64,000 nt of DNA from Nocardia vinacea (GTDB lineage: Bacteria; Actinomycetota; Actinomycetes; Mycobacteriales; Mycobacteriaceae). Below the pieces are notes generated by a model, which had not been told where the DNA came from, did no database searches, and saw only the letters and a program-made list of their open reading frames with translations. Positions within the stretch are counted from its first letter, which is position 1, and every line of letters starts with the position of its first letter. Shown piece by piece: positions 18,479-27,419 of this stretch. The translations under genes were made by a program, and so were the position numbers. The DNA is taken from assembly GCF_035920345.1 (NCBI RefSeq), contig NZ_CP109149.1, positions 4,340,001 to 4,404,000 on the forward strand, in the 5' to 3' direction.

Positions 18479-19753
18479 TCAGGGAGGCGGGAACTCCGGG
18501 AACGGAGCGGACTTCGGGAAGACGACCGGCAGCGCGGTCAACGCGCGGTGGAACGGCCCGGTACGCCAACCGAGTTCGGCGGCCGGACCGGCCAACTCGA
18601 TCTCGGGCAGGGCATCGAGCAGTTGGTCGATCGCGTCCTGAGCGATCAGGTAGGCGGCGTCCTGTGCCGGGCACATGTGTGGTCCGGCGCTGAAGGCCAG
18701 GTGTGAACGATTGCCATCGCGCTCGACGCCGTCGACGGCATTGACGGTGGGATCGCTGTTGCACGCGGCCATGCTGACGACGACCGGCTGGTGCGCGGGC
18801 AGCCACACACCATTGAGCAGGATCGGTTGCCGGGGATAGGAAATGCAGTAGTTCGCCAACGGCGGGTCGGTGAACAGCACTTCGTCCAATGCATCCCGGG
18901 TCGACAGGCTACCGCTGTGCATGCCCGCGGCGAATCGATCGTCGGTCAACATCAGCCGCAACGCGTTGCCGATGAGGTGGACCAGCGGCTCGACCCCGAT
19001 CGCGTAGTGCGTCACCAACTGCTGGATCACCTCCTCATCGGTCAGACCGCTCGGGTGACGCATCAATCGAGTCGTGATGTCGTCACCGGGCTCCTCCCGC
19101 TTGCGTTCGGTGTGCAGCCGCAGCGCCTCGTGCAGCATGCGGTCGCCCGCACCGACCTCGGCCCCGGCATCGAACATGGCGTCCAACGCCGCCGCGACCC
19201 GCGCGCCGATATCGGCGTCGACTCCCAGCATGGCGTTCACCGCGGTGAATACCAGCGGAAAAACGTAGCGTTGCAACACATCAGCGTGTCCTTCGGCACA
19301 AAACGTATTGATCAGCGGGATCGCGATCTGCTCGATTACCGCGTGCATGCCGAGCAGATCGACGTCATTGATCGCCGCGCTGGTGGACTCGCGATAGCGT
19401 TTGTGTTCCTGCCCATCGGTGCGCAGGGCATTCTCCCGCCGCTTCATCATGCCGAGTACCGGGCACTCGGCCGGAATGTTTCGCTCCCACGTCCGGGGAT
19501 CTGCCGGGAAGTGGTCCGGATCGGTCAGGATGCGGACCGCGGTGTAGTAGCCGATCACCAAAGTGGCCGGTACGCCCGGGGCGAGATCCACCGGCACCAG
19601 TGAACCGAACTTCTTGCGCATCTGCCCGTAGGCCCGGTGTGGATCGGCGGCGAATTCCGGGGTGTACATCACGATGCGCGGCCCGGCCCCGAAGCCCGGT
19701 GAGCCGCCGACCGACGACCGTGATTCCGGTGGGTGATGCGTATGCGTTGTCAC
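18479..19753 (-). CDS. CYP157-like cytochrome P450 lacking ExxR (second copy)
   Basis: 424 residues from GTG 19753 with GGAG about 11 bases upstream. Clearly paralogous to the convergent P450: shared YTPEFAADPHRAYGQMRKKFG, PGVPATLVIGY, HFPADPRTW and EQIAIPLINTFC. The heme-binding loop is FSAGPHMCPAQ. The K-helix again reads EVLF before TDPPLAN, with Phe in place of the normally invariant Arg of ExxR. Because both copies share this loss it is ancestral, not a recent mutation. The substrate is unknown. The two genes look like an inverted duplication that diverged long ago. Confidence 0.85.
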   Translation of the reverse strand: MTTHTHHPPESRSSVGGSPGFGAGPRIVMYTPEFAADPHRAYGQMRKKFGSLVPVDLAPGVPATLVIGYYTAVRILTDPDHFPADPRTWERNIPAECPVLGMMKRRENALRTDGQEHKRYRESTSAAINDVDLLGMHAVIEQIAIPLINTFCAEGHADVLQRYVFPLVFTAVNAMLGVDADIGARVAAALDAMFDAGAEVGAGDRMLHEALRLHTERKREEPGDDITTRLMRHPSGLTDEEVIQQLVTHYAIGVEPLVHLIGNALRLMLTDDRFAAGMHSGSLSTRDALDEVLFTDPPLANYCISYPRQPILLNGVWLPAHQPVVVSMAACNSDPTVNAVDGVERDGNRSHLAFSAGPHMCPAQDAAYLIAQDAIDQLLDALPEIELAGPAAELGWRTGPFHRALTALPVVFPKSAPFPEFPPP

Positions 19754-20096
19754 AGATGAACTCCGAACTTTTGAAAACTAAAGAACCTTGACAATCGAGC
19801 GGACCCAGCACTGACCTCAGTTACGTCACAGCGGCGAGCTTCGGCAGGTTGATGACAACGAACTGCAAACAAACTGCTCACACGACTTCAGTCGCGCCGA
19901 TCTGCCCCACGTAGGCAGCACGTGTGGTGCGGGTCACGAGCTTCCTGCCGGTGCTCATGATCCAAATCCGTTGCCCCAGACCAGTTCTTGAGTGTCCGCC
20001 GCTATGATAGCCACCGCCCATGAGACGCGCAGCCCCAACTCCCGTTCGAGCAAGCATTCGCCCGGGTTCAGCAGATCAGGGATGCCCCTGCGGGCG
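19754..20096. other. Intergenic region between the P450 gene and the exported-protein gene
   Basis: About 340 bases with no supported gene. It should hold the promoter of the minus-strand P450. Base composition is more AT-rich than the flanks near 19740-19900. No clear repeat or RNA structure was found. Confidence 0.4.
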
Positions 20097-21011
20097 TCAT
20101 TCGGCTCGTCTGTTGCGACCTACAGCAATCTTGCGGACCACCGTCAGGACGGTGATCACCATGACCGTCACCAGCTCCAGCAGGTTCCAGGCGATCGGAT
20201 CCTCCGGGGTAGATTCGGCCGCCACGGCTGGTGGTCGGTGCGGGGTGGTGCGGATCGGTGTTTCCGGGGCGATCGCGAGTGCCGGTGCGGCTGGGGGGAA
20301 TTCCGGTGGGGCGATCAGCGCTGCCGGTGCGGGTATCGCCGGCACGGGAGGCGGGCCGAGTTGGAGGGGGATGCCGGGCGCGGCCGGTTCGGGGACCGGG
20401 AGTAGGAGCAGACAGGTCAGCAGTGCGCTGCCGGTCATCGCGCTGCCGACGACGACGCTGCCGAGGCCGGATCCGCTCGATCCGACCGAACCGGTGCCGA
20501 TCAAACCGGAGCCGGTTATGCCGCTGCCGGTTATGCCGCTGCCGCTCGCAAGTCCGAGCAGTATTGTCGCGCTGCCGATTACGGCGCTGCCGGTGCAGGC
20601 GGTTTGGACGCTGCCCGGGTCGAGGCCAAGGGATTCGCCCGCTCCGGCCGTCGCATCCGCGTGCCCGCCGACGGCTGGGTCATCGGCGCCGTTGTCGATG
20701 CCGCCTGTGCCGGTCGCCGCGCCGTCCCGGTTCGCATTGCCCGACATCGCCGTCCCCAGGGACGCACTTCCGGTCGTGACACCCCTGGGTTCGAGATCCA
20801 AGACGCCGCCGTAGGAGCTGCTCCCGGAATTCGCAGCCGCACTTCCGGTCCCAGTTGCGTCGACAGCAGCACTCCCGGTGGCGATATCACCGATGACCGG
20901 CCACTCGGGGCCCGTCGAATCCGCGGCCGCAGGCCCACCCGCGAACAACGGCACCACCGTCGCCACCGCCAATCCAAGTGCGGCCCTTCGTCTTTGTACA
21001 ACAAACGCCAT
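20097..21011 (-). CDS. Exported Gly/Ser/Thr-rich protein with C-terminal membrane anchor
   Basis: 304 residues. N-terminal signal peptide (RRRAALGLAVATVVPLFAGG, cleavage likely after PAAADS). A low-complexity body carries repeated GSG-I/L-TGS units around residues 155-185, and two lone cysteines lie in TACTGSA and LLTCLLL. A proline/alanine-rich linker precedes a final hydrophobic helix (LLELVTVMVITVLTVV) with the basic tail RKIAVGRNRRAE. There is no LPXTG, so anchoring would be through the helix. I do not recognise the family; an envelope-surface role is inferred. The low-complexity DNA also produces long false frames on the opposite strand. Confidence 0.7.
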   Translation of the reverse strand: MAFVVQRRRAALGLAVATVVPLFAGGPAAADSTGPEWPVIGDIATGSAAVDATGTGSAAANSGSSSYGGVLDLEPRGVTTGSASLGTAMSGNANRDGAATGTGGIDNGADDPAVGGHADATAGAGESLGLDPGSVQTACTGSAVIGSATILLGLASGSGITGSGITGSGLIGTGSVGSSGSGLGSVVVGSAMTGSALLTCLLLLPVPEPAAPGIPLQLGPPPVPAIPAPAALIAPPEFPPAAPALAIAPETPIRTTPHRPPAVAAESTPEDPIAWNLLELVTVMVITVLTVVRKIAVGRNRRAE

Positions 21012-21059
21012 GTTGCCGATATCCCATCCGTCGCAGCTCCGCAGGTCTCGGGCAGCCCG

Positions 21060-21821
21060 TCAGGTGATGTGCGCGTAGCGGGACATCGCGTATTCGAAGG
21101 CATCCTTCGGGACACTGTTTCCGCCGGAGAACGGCCGGTCGAGGTTGTAGATCGCCAGCACCGTCGAGCCGACGACGATACCGAGCAGCGCGGTCATCAT
21201 CACACTGCGTTTGGTGACCTCCACACCCGAGAGCACCGCGGTGCACAGCAGCAGGATGGTGCCGAACCACAGCGCCGCATAAAGGAATACGGGCATCTGG
21301 TAACTCGCGTCCATGGCCCGGTCCTGGCGCGCCTCGGCGGCCGTGTCAAGGCTGGCCATGGCACTGGTGCGCAGGTCCGCGACGTCCGGATCCGTCGTGT
21401 TCACCGACGCGACGGCATCGCGCAAGCTGTCGAACGTGTCCTGGGTGGGCTGACTCAACCGCCGGTCCGCCTGCATGACCGGCCACTCTCGCGTGAGCAC
21501 CTGATCGGTGTAATCCCGCACCAAATCCTGGATCTGGCGATGCTCGGGATCCGGCATGGAATGCGCGGTCGAATAGGTCTCCACCAGCGCCTTCGCCTCG
21601 GCAATGGTGTGATTGTGCGCGTTGTCGTACTCCTGCCAGCAGATCACCACCACGAAGGCGACCACCGCCAGGAAGAGCGTGTTGATCAGTTCGAGTACGA
21701 GGGAACCGGCCGCTTCCTCGTCGGTCGACACCCAAGACTCGGGTCGCAGCCGATCTCCGATCACGAAGATGGCCACAGCGATAATCGCCGCTAGGACGGG
21801 CACGATGAATATCAACAGCAT
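21060..21821 (-). CDS. DUF4239-like (bestrophin-like) membrane protein
   Basis: 253 residues. Two N-terminal helices (MLLIFIVPVLAAIIAVAIFVIG and LINTLFLAVVAFVVVICW), a soluble helical middle with NHTIAEAKALVETYSTAHSMPD, then two C-terminal helices ending IYNLDRPFSGG. This architecture and the conserved DRPF ending match DUF4239, a family of unknown function related to bestrophin-like channels. Start: an AGGAGG box sits directly against a GTG at 21833, leaving no spacing, while ATG 21821 lies 11 bases beyond it, so the ATG is preferred. It stops 48 bases upstream of the exported-protein gene on the same strand, and the two may be co-transcribed. Confidence 0.8.
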   Translation of the reverse strand: MLLIFIVPVLAAIIAVAIFVIGDRLRPESWVSTDEEAAGSLVLELINTLFLAVVAFVVVICWQEYDNAHNHTIAEAKALVETYSTAHSMPDPEHRQIQDLVRDYTDQVLTREWPVMQADRRLSQPTQDTFDSLRDAVASVNTTDPDVADLRTSAMASLDTAAEARQDRAMDASYQMPVFLYAALWFGTILLLCTAVLSGVEVTKRSVMMTALLGIVVGSTVLAIYNLDRPFSGGNSVPKDAFEYAMSRYAHIT

Positions 21822-21994
21822 GTAGCGACGCACCTCCTGGAACCCACCAACCAGATCGCCACCGCATGACGCGGCTCGCCGAGGTCGAACTCAGCAGCGT
21901 CGATCAACTGTTATTCGGAGCCGAGGCCCGGATGGATGGCGTCCCAACACATTCCGCGTGTCGCAGCCGGAATATCCGTGGAAAGTGGTGCCAC

Positions 21995-23101
21995 TCAGGG
22001 CATATCTATGATCTCGACCCAGTTGGGATCACGACCGAGATCGAGATGCTCGCCCGGGGTCAGCGCGCCGGTGTCTGGATTGATCGTGTAGCGGGTGATC
22101 GCATTGGACTTCTCGCCAGCGGCGATCAAGTAACGTCCGCGCGGATCGATGCCGAACCCGCGCGGTTGTGCCTCGGTCGGCGTGGATCCGATCGGCGTCA
22201 ATGCACCGGTGGCATCGGCCACCCGGAAGCCCGCGATCGTGCTCGACGTTCGCTCGGCGACATAGAGATAGCGTCCGTCCGGCGTGATGTGCAGATCCGA
22301 AGTGGCCGGTGCGCCGCCCGCGAAATCGGGTGGCAGCACCGAGTCGGAGTGCTGCAGGGTGAGTGTGCCGCGGTCGGGATCGAAGCGGTAGGTGGTGACC
22401 GTTCCGTCCAGTTCGTTGCTGGCGTAGACGTAGCGCCCGTTCCGATGGAAGAGCAGGTGCCGTGGGCCCGCGCCCGATTCGGTTGCGACGGATGCCGGTT
22501 CGTTCGGCGTCAGTCGTCCGGTGGCCTCGTCGAAGCGGAACTGCAGGACGACATCACCACCGAGGACGGCCGCGAACACGTACCGATTGGACGGATCGGT
22601 GACGATCGAATGGGCGTGCGGCGGTGTCGCGATCACCTGGACCGGCTCCGGCGAAACCCGACCCGATGGATCTATCGCATTGACGGAGATCTTGTCCCCG
22701 GTATAGGAGGCGCCGAACAGGTAGCGCCCGGTGCGGTCCGTCGACAGGTAGGCCATATTGTCCGGGAGTGCGACGGCGGGGTTCGGCTGCAATTTTCCTG
22801 TCGCCGAGTCGATTCCGAACGCAGCCACCGAATACGGCGCCGATCGCAGTGCGGCGTACAGAATGCGGTGGTCGCGGCTGGTCGTCAGCGGCATTACCTT
22901 GCCCGATACGGCAACCGTGTCCACCGGGGTAATCGCCCCGGTGGCATTGTCGAGCCGGAGCACCGAAATCTCGGCGCTGTCGGCATTCGATACATAGACG
23001 ATCGTCGTGGGCGCGGCCGGATGGTCCGGGGTGCAACCCGCGAGGGCTGCCGCCAACAGGATTCCGGTACTGCAGAATGCTCGGCGATATCTGATGGTCA
23101 T
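21995..23101 (-). CDS. Lipoprotein of the lactonase (6-phosphogluconolactonase-like) beta-propeller family
   Basis: 368 residues from ATG 23101, chosen because it gives a lipoprotein signal peptide with lipobox LAGC (Cys at about residue 22). The rest is a seven-bladed propeller with repeated segments such as YVSNADSAEISVLRLD, LSTDRTGRYLFGASY, ITPDGRYLYVAERTSSTI and IDPRGRYLIAAGEKSN, typical of the lactonase_7/YbhE family (cytosolic members hydrolyse 6-phosphogluconolactone). Here the protein is anchored outside the membrane. It begins 20 bases after the aldarate-type MFS gene and is in its operon, so an extracytoplasmic sugar-lactone substrate is inferred. Confidence 0.85.
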   Translation of the reverse strand: MTIRYRRAFCSTGILLAAALAGCTPDHPAAPTTIVYVSNADSAEISVLRLDNATGAITPVDTVAVSGKVMPLTTSRDHRILYAALRSAPYSVAAFGIDSATGKLQPNPAVALPDNMAYLSTDRTGRYLFGASYTGDKISVNAIDPSGRVSPEPVQVIATPPHAHSIVTDPSNRYVFAAVLGGDVVLQFRFDEATGRLTPNEPASVATESGAGPRHLLFHRNGRYVYASNELDGTVTTYRFDPDRGTLTLQHSDSVLPPDFAGGAPATSDLHITPDGRYLYVAERTSSTIAGFRVADATGALTPIGSTPTEAQPRGFGIDPRGRYLIAAGEKSNAITRYTINPDTGALTPGEHLDLGRDPNWVEIIDMP

Positions 23102-23121
23102 GGGGCACTTTCGATTTCGGA

Positions 23122-24507
23122 TCAGGCGTCGAATTCGATACGTCGGATGGTGCCCATACCGATTAGGGCGACCACGGCGAGCAGCCCGTGTGCAGATACG
23201 AACCACAGCGCGGTATCGAACGAGCCGGTCGAGGAAACCAGATAGCCGATGACGATCGGGGTGACAATGCCCGCGATATTGCCGAAAGCATTCATGGTGG
23301 AGCTCACGAAGCTGACGGCTTGCGTCGGTGCGATATCCGTGGTGATCGCCCAGCCGAGGGAACCGACGCCCTTGCCGAAGAAGGCCACGATCAAGATCGC
23401 CACGATCACGGTGGTGCTATCGCTGAAGTTGGACAGTGCGATGAGGGTGGCAAGCAACATGCCCACGGCCGCCGGGATTTTGCGCGCCGCCGTCAGTGAC
23501 CGCCCGCGACGTAACAGGGCATCGGACAGGATGCCGCCCACCAGGCCACCGATGAAGGCCGCCAGCGCGGGCAGTGCGGCGACGAATCCCACATGCACCA
23601 GTGACAGGCCGCGGCCCTTGTTCAGATAGATCGGGAACCAGGTGATGAAGAAGTAGGTCAGTGCGTTGACCGCGTACTGGAAGACATAGACGCCCCACAG
23701 CGGCCGGGTGGAGAAGACGCGCACGAGCATGCGCCGATCGAGTCGCGTGCGTCGAGTTGCGTTCTCGCCCTTGGTCGTATCGAGATCGACCAGCGCACCA
23801 CCGGAAACGATCGTATCGAGTTCGGCTGGGGTGACGCGGCGGTGTGCACGCGGCGGATACAGCCAGCGCCACCAGAACACGGCCAAGCCGAAGCCGAGCA
23901 CACCGAGCAGCACGAATACCCAGCGCCAGCCGAATTGATCCGTGATCCAGGCCATTACCGGGGCGAACATTACGGTCGCGAAATACTGTGCCGAATTGAA
24001 AACCGCTGTCGCCCGGCCACGTTCGGCGGTCGGGAACCACATGGTCGACACCCGCGCATTACCGGGGAAGGCCGGTGATTCGAATACGCCGAGCAACAAT
24101 CGCAGCCCGAATACGATCGACAAGGCGACCAGCACCGGCGTGGTGATCAGGCCGACCAGGCTGGTCGCCGCGGTGACCAGCGTCCACAATGCCAGGCTCG
24201 CCGCATAGACCCGCCGTGCGCCGAATCTGTCGAGCAGCATCCCGCCGGGCAATTGCGCGACGACATAGGCCCAGCTGAATGCCGAGAAGATGTAGCCGAG
24301 TTGGACGGTGGAAAACCCGAGATCTGCCCGGACCGCACTGCCCGTGATAGACAGGCTGCTGCGGTCGGCGTAATTCACGGCGGTGATGATGAACAAGAGC
24401 CCGAGCACCAGATAGCGCGTGGGAATGCGACGACCGCGCCGCTGTTCGGTGGGTGCCACCACGGCGCGGGCGCCGACGGCGGCGGGCATAGTCTCACGTT
24501 TCAACAT
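23122..24507 (-). CDS. MFS transporter, ACS family (glucarate/galactarate-type)
   Basis: 461 residues from ATG 24507 with AGGAGG six bases upstream; longer upstream frames lack a site. Twelve predicted helices. The motif NYADRSSLSITGSAVRADLGFS in the first helix and GGMLLDRFGARR between helices 2 and 3 are typical of the anion:cation symporter family that includes GudP/GarP aldarate permeases and hexuronate transporters. It is divergent from the KdgD and aldarate dehydratase genes across 262 bases, so a glucarate, galactarate or talarate substrate is the best guess (inference from context). It is followed 20 bases later by the lipoprotein lactonase. Confidence 0.9.
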   Translation of the reverse strand: MLKRETMPAAVGARAVVAPTEQRRGRRIPTRYLVLGLLFIITAVNYADRSSLSITGSAVRADLGFSTVQLGYIFSAFSWAYVVAQLPGGMLLDRFGARRVYAASLALWTLVTAATSLVGLITTPVLVALSIVFGLRLLLGVFESPAFPGNARVSTMWFPTAERGRATAVFNSAQYFATVMFAPVMAWITDQFGWRWVFVLLGVLGFGLAVFWWRWLYPPRAHRRVTPAELDTIVSGGALVDLDTTKGENATRRTRLDRRMLVRVFSTRPLWGVYVFQYAVNALTYFFITWFPIYLNKGRGLSLVHVGFVAALPALAAFIGGLVGGILSDALLRRGRSLTAARKIPAAVGMLLATLIALSNFSDSTTVIVAILIVAFFGKGVGSLGWAITTDIAPTQAVSFVSSTMNAFGNIAGIVTPIVIGYLVSSTGSFDTALWFVSAHGLLAVVALIGMGTIRRIEFDA

Positions 24508-24582
24508 CACTGTCCTCCTGTGACCGGCCGGTGTGCGCCGGATCACCCTGCAATGGGTGTGAAAGGAGGCTAAAGGTCGAAA

Positions 24583-24623
24583 GCGATACCCGTCGAACAC
24601 CAATTCGGTATTGAGCGATACCC
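24583..24623. promoter_or_regulatory. Candidate operator in the divergent aldarate promoter
   Basis: Direct repeat GCGATACCC at 24583-24591 and 24615-24623, 32 bases (three helical turns) apart. The second copy also forms an inverted repeat GGTAT-N6-ATACC (24607-24622). It lies between the MFS and KdgD genes, where a regulator of the aldarate genes would bind; no regulator gene is adjacent. Confidence 0.45.
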
Positions 24624-24769
24624 AAACGAGCGGGTGCCGGTTGGAGAGAGCATAGTCGGGTCCGATGCCATTCGAGTATCAGTTGATTTCAAAACAGTGT
24701 TGGACCGGCATCAGGTGCCGGACCTAATCTCCAGAGAAATCAGCAATTTCCGTCGCCAGGAGGATATTC

Positions 24770-25684
24770 GTGTCGCAGCTATCCGCCGAGGAATTGGGAC
24801 CCGCGCTAGGGCGCGGATTGCTCTCGTTCCCGGTCACCCATTTCGACGCCGAACTGAACTTCGACGAGCGGGCCTATCGGGATCACATCGGTTGGCTGTC
24901 CCGATACGAGGTCGCGGGCCTGTTCGCGGCCGGTGGCACGGGCGAAGGCTTCGCCCTGACCAGCGCGGAGATCGATCGCGTGGTGCGCGCCGCGGTGGCC
25001 GAAACCGCCGGACGGGTCCCGGTGATCGCTCCCGCGACCGCGAGCACCAGGGTGGCGGTGGAGCAGGCGCGCGCGGCCGAGGCGGCGGGTGCGGACGGAA
25101 TCCTGCTGCTGCCGCCGTATCTCGTGGAGGCGTCGCCGGACGGGCTGGTCGAACATGTGGCCCAGGTGTGTGCGGCGACCTCGCTCGGGGTGATCTTCTA
25201 CAGCCGAGCCAATGCCGCCTGCGATGACGTGACGGTGGCCGAGATGGCCGAGCGCAGCCCGAACCTCATCGGGTTCAAGGACGGCGTCGGCAATATCGAG
25301 TCGATGACGCGGATCTACGCCCGGATGGGCGACCGACTGACCTACATCGGCGGCCTGCCCACCGCGGAAACATTCGCACTCCCCTACACCGAAATGGGTG
25401 TGACCACCTACTCCTCGGCGATCTTCAATTTCGCACCCGAATTCGCGCTCGATTTCTATCGTGCGGTCCGCGCCCGCGATCGCGCGACCGTCTACACGCA
25501 CCTGCGCGATTTCGTCATCCCCTACCTCGACATCCGCGACCGCCGCCCCGGCTACGCGGTATCGATCATCAAGGCCGGGCTCACCGCGGTCGGCAGACCA
25601 TCCAGCCGGGTGCGCCCGCCGCTCACCGACCTCACCGAGGCCGAACTCGCCGAGCTGACGACCCTTGTGAAGACGATCGCCTGA
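24770..25684 (+). CDS. kdgD: 5-dehydro-4-deoxyglucarate dehydratase
   Basis: 304 residues of the DapA/NAL (DHDPS) TIM-barrel family. Features are the [13 protein letters not shown] substrate loop, GVIFYSRAN with the catalytic Tyr, and IGFKDGVGN with Schiff-base Lys170. The FKDG and YSRAN wording fits KdgD, which converts 5-keto-4-deoxy-glucarate to 2-oxoglutarate semialdehyde with loss of water and CO2, rather than DapA. The GTG start at 24770 follows a strong AGGAGG. The next gene, 18 bases downstream, is an aldarate dehydratase supplying this substrate, so the pair forms a catabolic operon. Confidence 0.92.
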   Translation: MSQLSAEELGPALGRGLLSFPVTHFDAELNFDERAYRDHIGWLSRYEVAGLFAAGGTGEGFALTSAEIDRVVRAAVAETAGRVPVIAPATASTRVAVEQARAAEAAGADGILLLPPYLVEASPDGLVEHVAQVCAATSLGVIFYSRANAACDDVTVAEMAERSPNLIGFKDGVGNIESMTRIYARMGDRLTYIGGLPTAETFALPYTEMGVTTYSSAIFNFAPEFALDFYRAVRARDRATVYTHLRDFVIPYLDIRDRRPGYAVSIIKAGLTAVGRPSSRVRPPLTDLTEAELAELTTLVKTIA

Positions 25685-25702
25685 CCCCGAAGGACCCCAG
25701 CC

Positions 25703-26836
25703 ATGGATTCACCCATCCTCGACCGGATCACCAACGTCAAGATCTCCTCGGTCACCGTGCCCCTGCCCACCGGAATCAGCGACGCCAAGGTGCTGACCGG
25801 TCGACAGAAACCCATGACCGAAGTCGCGGTGCTCTTCGCCGAGATCACCACCGACGCCGGGCTCGAAGGCATCGGCATCAGCTACTCGAAGCGCGCGGGC
25901 GGGCCGGGCCAGTTCGCACATGCCCGCGAGATAGCGCCCGTGCTGCTCGGTGAGGATCCCAGCGATATCGCCAAGATCTGGGACAAGCTCATGTGGGCGG
26001 GCGCCTCGGTCGGTCGCAGCGGGCTGTCGGTGCAGGCGATCGCCGCTTTCGATGTCGCTCTGTGGGATCTCAAGGCCAAACGTGCCGGGTTGCCGCTGGC
26101 GAAACTGCTGGGTGCACACCGTGATTCGGTGCGCTGCTACAACACCTCCGGTGGATTCCTGCACGCACCCATCGAAGAAGTCCTCGACCGCGCCACGGCG
26201 TCGTTGGAACACGGCATCGGCGGCATCAAAATCAAGGTCGGACACCCCGACCACACGGTAGATCTCGCGAGGCTCACCGCAGTGCGCGAGAAGCTCGGGG
26301 ACCGAGTGCCGTTGATGGTCGATGCCAACCAGCAGTGGGACCGTCCCACCGCTCGCCGCATGTGCCGGGCTTTCGAGCCGTTCGGGTTGGTGTGGATCGA
26401 AGAACCCCTCGACGCCTACGACTTCGACGGCCATGCCCAACTCAGTGCCACCTTCGACACCGCCATCGCCACCGGCGAAATGCTCACCAGCGTCGCCGAA
26501 CACACCCAACTCATCGCTGCCCACGGTGCGGACATCGTGCAGCCCGACGCACCACGTGTCGGCGGCATCACCCAATTCCTGAAGGTGATGGCCCTCGCCG
26601 ACAGCCAAAACCTACAACTGGCACCGCATTTCGCGATGGAAATCCACATCCACCTCGCCGCCGCCTACCCCCGGGAGCCCTGGGTCGAACACTTCGAATG
26701 GTTCGACCCCCTCTTCAACGAACGCCTCGACATCGCCGACGGCCGCATGCACCTGTCATCCCGCCCCGGCCTCGGCGTAACCATCAGCGACCAAGCCCGC
26801 GCCTGGACCACCGCCGAACACACCATCCAATCCTGA
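25703..26836 (+). CDS. Enolase-superfamily aldarate dehydratase (L-talarate/galactarate dehydratase-like)
   Basis: 377 residues, mandelate-racemase subgroup. Catalytic features in order: K176-x-K178 (IKIKVG), metal ligand Asp207 in VDANQ, Glu233 in WIEEP, a third acidic ligand in GEM, QPDA, and the general acid/base His in PHFAMEIHIHL, with a late EHFEW. This set, especially KxK with PHFAME, matches TalrD/GalrD better than the glucarate dehydratase family. The reaction would dehydrate galactarate or talarate to 5-keto-4-deoxy-glucarate, the substrate of the preceding gene product. It is separated from that gene by 18 bases and ends at a hairpin. Confidence 0.88.
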   Translation: MDSPILDRITNVKISSVTVPLPTGISDAKVLTGRQKPMTEVAVLFAEITTDAGLEGIGISYSKRAGGPGQFAHAREIAPVLLGEDPSDIAKIWDKLMWAGASVGRSGLSVQAIAAFDVALWDLKAKRAGLPLAKLLGAHRDSVRCYNTSGGFLHAPIEEVLDRATASLEHGIGGIKIKVGHPDHTVDLARLTAVREKLGDRVPLMVDANQQWDRPTARRMCRAFEPFGLVWIEEPLDAYDFDGHAQLSATFDTAIATGEMLTSVAEHTQLIAAHGADIVQPDAPRVGGITQFLKVMALADSQNLQLAPHFAMEIHIHLAAAYPREPWVEHFEWFDPLFNERLDIADGRMHLSSRPGLGVTISDQARAWTTAEHTIQS

Positions 26837-26856
26837 CCCCACTGGGCTGGTCAGAT

Positions 26857-26915
26857 GATCACCATGCGTTGTGGGTGGCAGCGGTCGAGACCTGACCCGT
26901 CAGCGCATGGTGATC
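26857..26915. terminator. Inverted repeat between convergent operons
   Basis: Perfect 12-bp inverted repeat GATCACCATGCG (26857-26868) and CGCATGGTGATC (26904-26915) with a 35-nt loop, sitting between the aldarate dehydratase stop and the SRPBCC gene stop. It is probably a bidirectional terminator; the long loop is unusual. Confidence 0.6.
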
Positions 26916-26946
26916 GCCTGTCCGATTCGCAGGAAGGCCTACTGCG

Positions 26947-27390
26947 TCAGTTCCAGTTGTCGATCTTGACGTCGTGCGGATCCGGCGCGCCTTTTCCGGT
27001 CTCCACCAACGACTTCAGGCTCAGCAGGAATACCGCCCACTTGGTGCTGCAGTGGTGCATGAATTCCACCGGCTCCTTCCAGCCTTCATGCTTGAAGAGC
27101 ACGACGGTGTATTCGTCGGCCCGGTCGAGGTTCCAGTCCACGTGAGTGCCGACCCATTCTTCGGGTCCTTCGACGACCTCCCAGCGCACGCGCTTGCCCG
27201 GGTCGAGCTCGAGGACCTTCATATCGAATCCACCGGCAACAAAACGGAATTGGAGCACGCCGCCGACGTCATTGCCTTTGCCCTGGGTGTCGGTCGCCCA
27301 CCAGCCGGCCAGCCCCTCGGTGGTGGTCAAGGCGGTGTAGACCTCGGCCGCCGACGACTTGATTGCGACTCGGTGCAGGATATCTACCAT
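26947..27390 (-). CDS. SRPBCC/AHSA1-domain protein
   Basis: 147 residues from ATG 27390 (GAGG upstream). An AHSA1-type START-like fold is indicated by VDILHRVAIKSSAAEVYTALTT, GLAGWWATDTQG and GKRVRWEVVEGPEEWVGT. The fold provides a hydrophobic cavity; biochemical roles in stand-alone bacterial members are mostly unknown. It is the third gene of a SRPBCC-ArsR-SRPBCC operon, 29 bases after the regulator. This arrangement is common in actinobacteria and is presumably autoregulated through the palindromes at 28226-28285. Confidence 0.85.
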   Translation of the reverse strand: MVDILHRVAIKSSAAEVYTALTTTEGLAGWWATDTQGKGNDVGGVLQFRFVAGGFDMKVLELDPGKRVRWEVVEGPEEWVGTHVDWNLDRADEYTVVLFKHEGWKEPVEFMHHCSTKWAVFLLSLKSLVETGKGAPDPHDVKIDNWN

Positions 27391-27419
27391 TTTCGAATCC
27401 TCTTTCCAGTGTTGGTTTT

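Noticed and set aside
20097..21011. LPXTG-type sortase anchor in the exported repeat protein
   Set aside because: No LPXTG or variant precedes the terminal helix; only the helix and basic tail are present.
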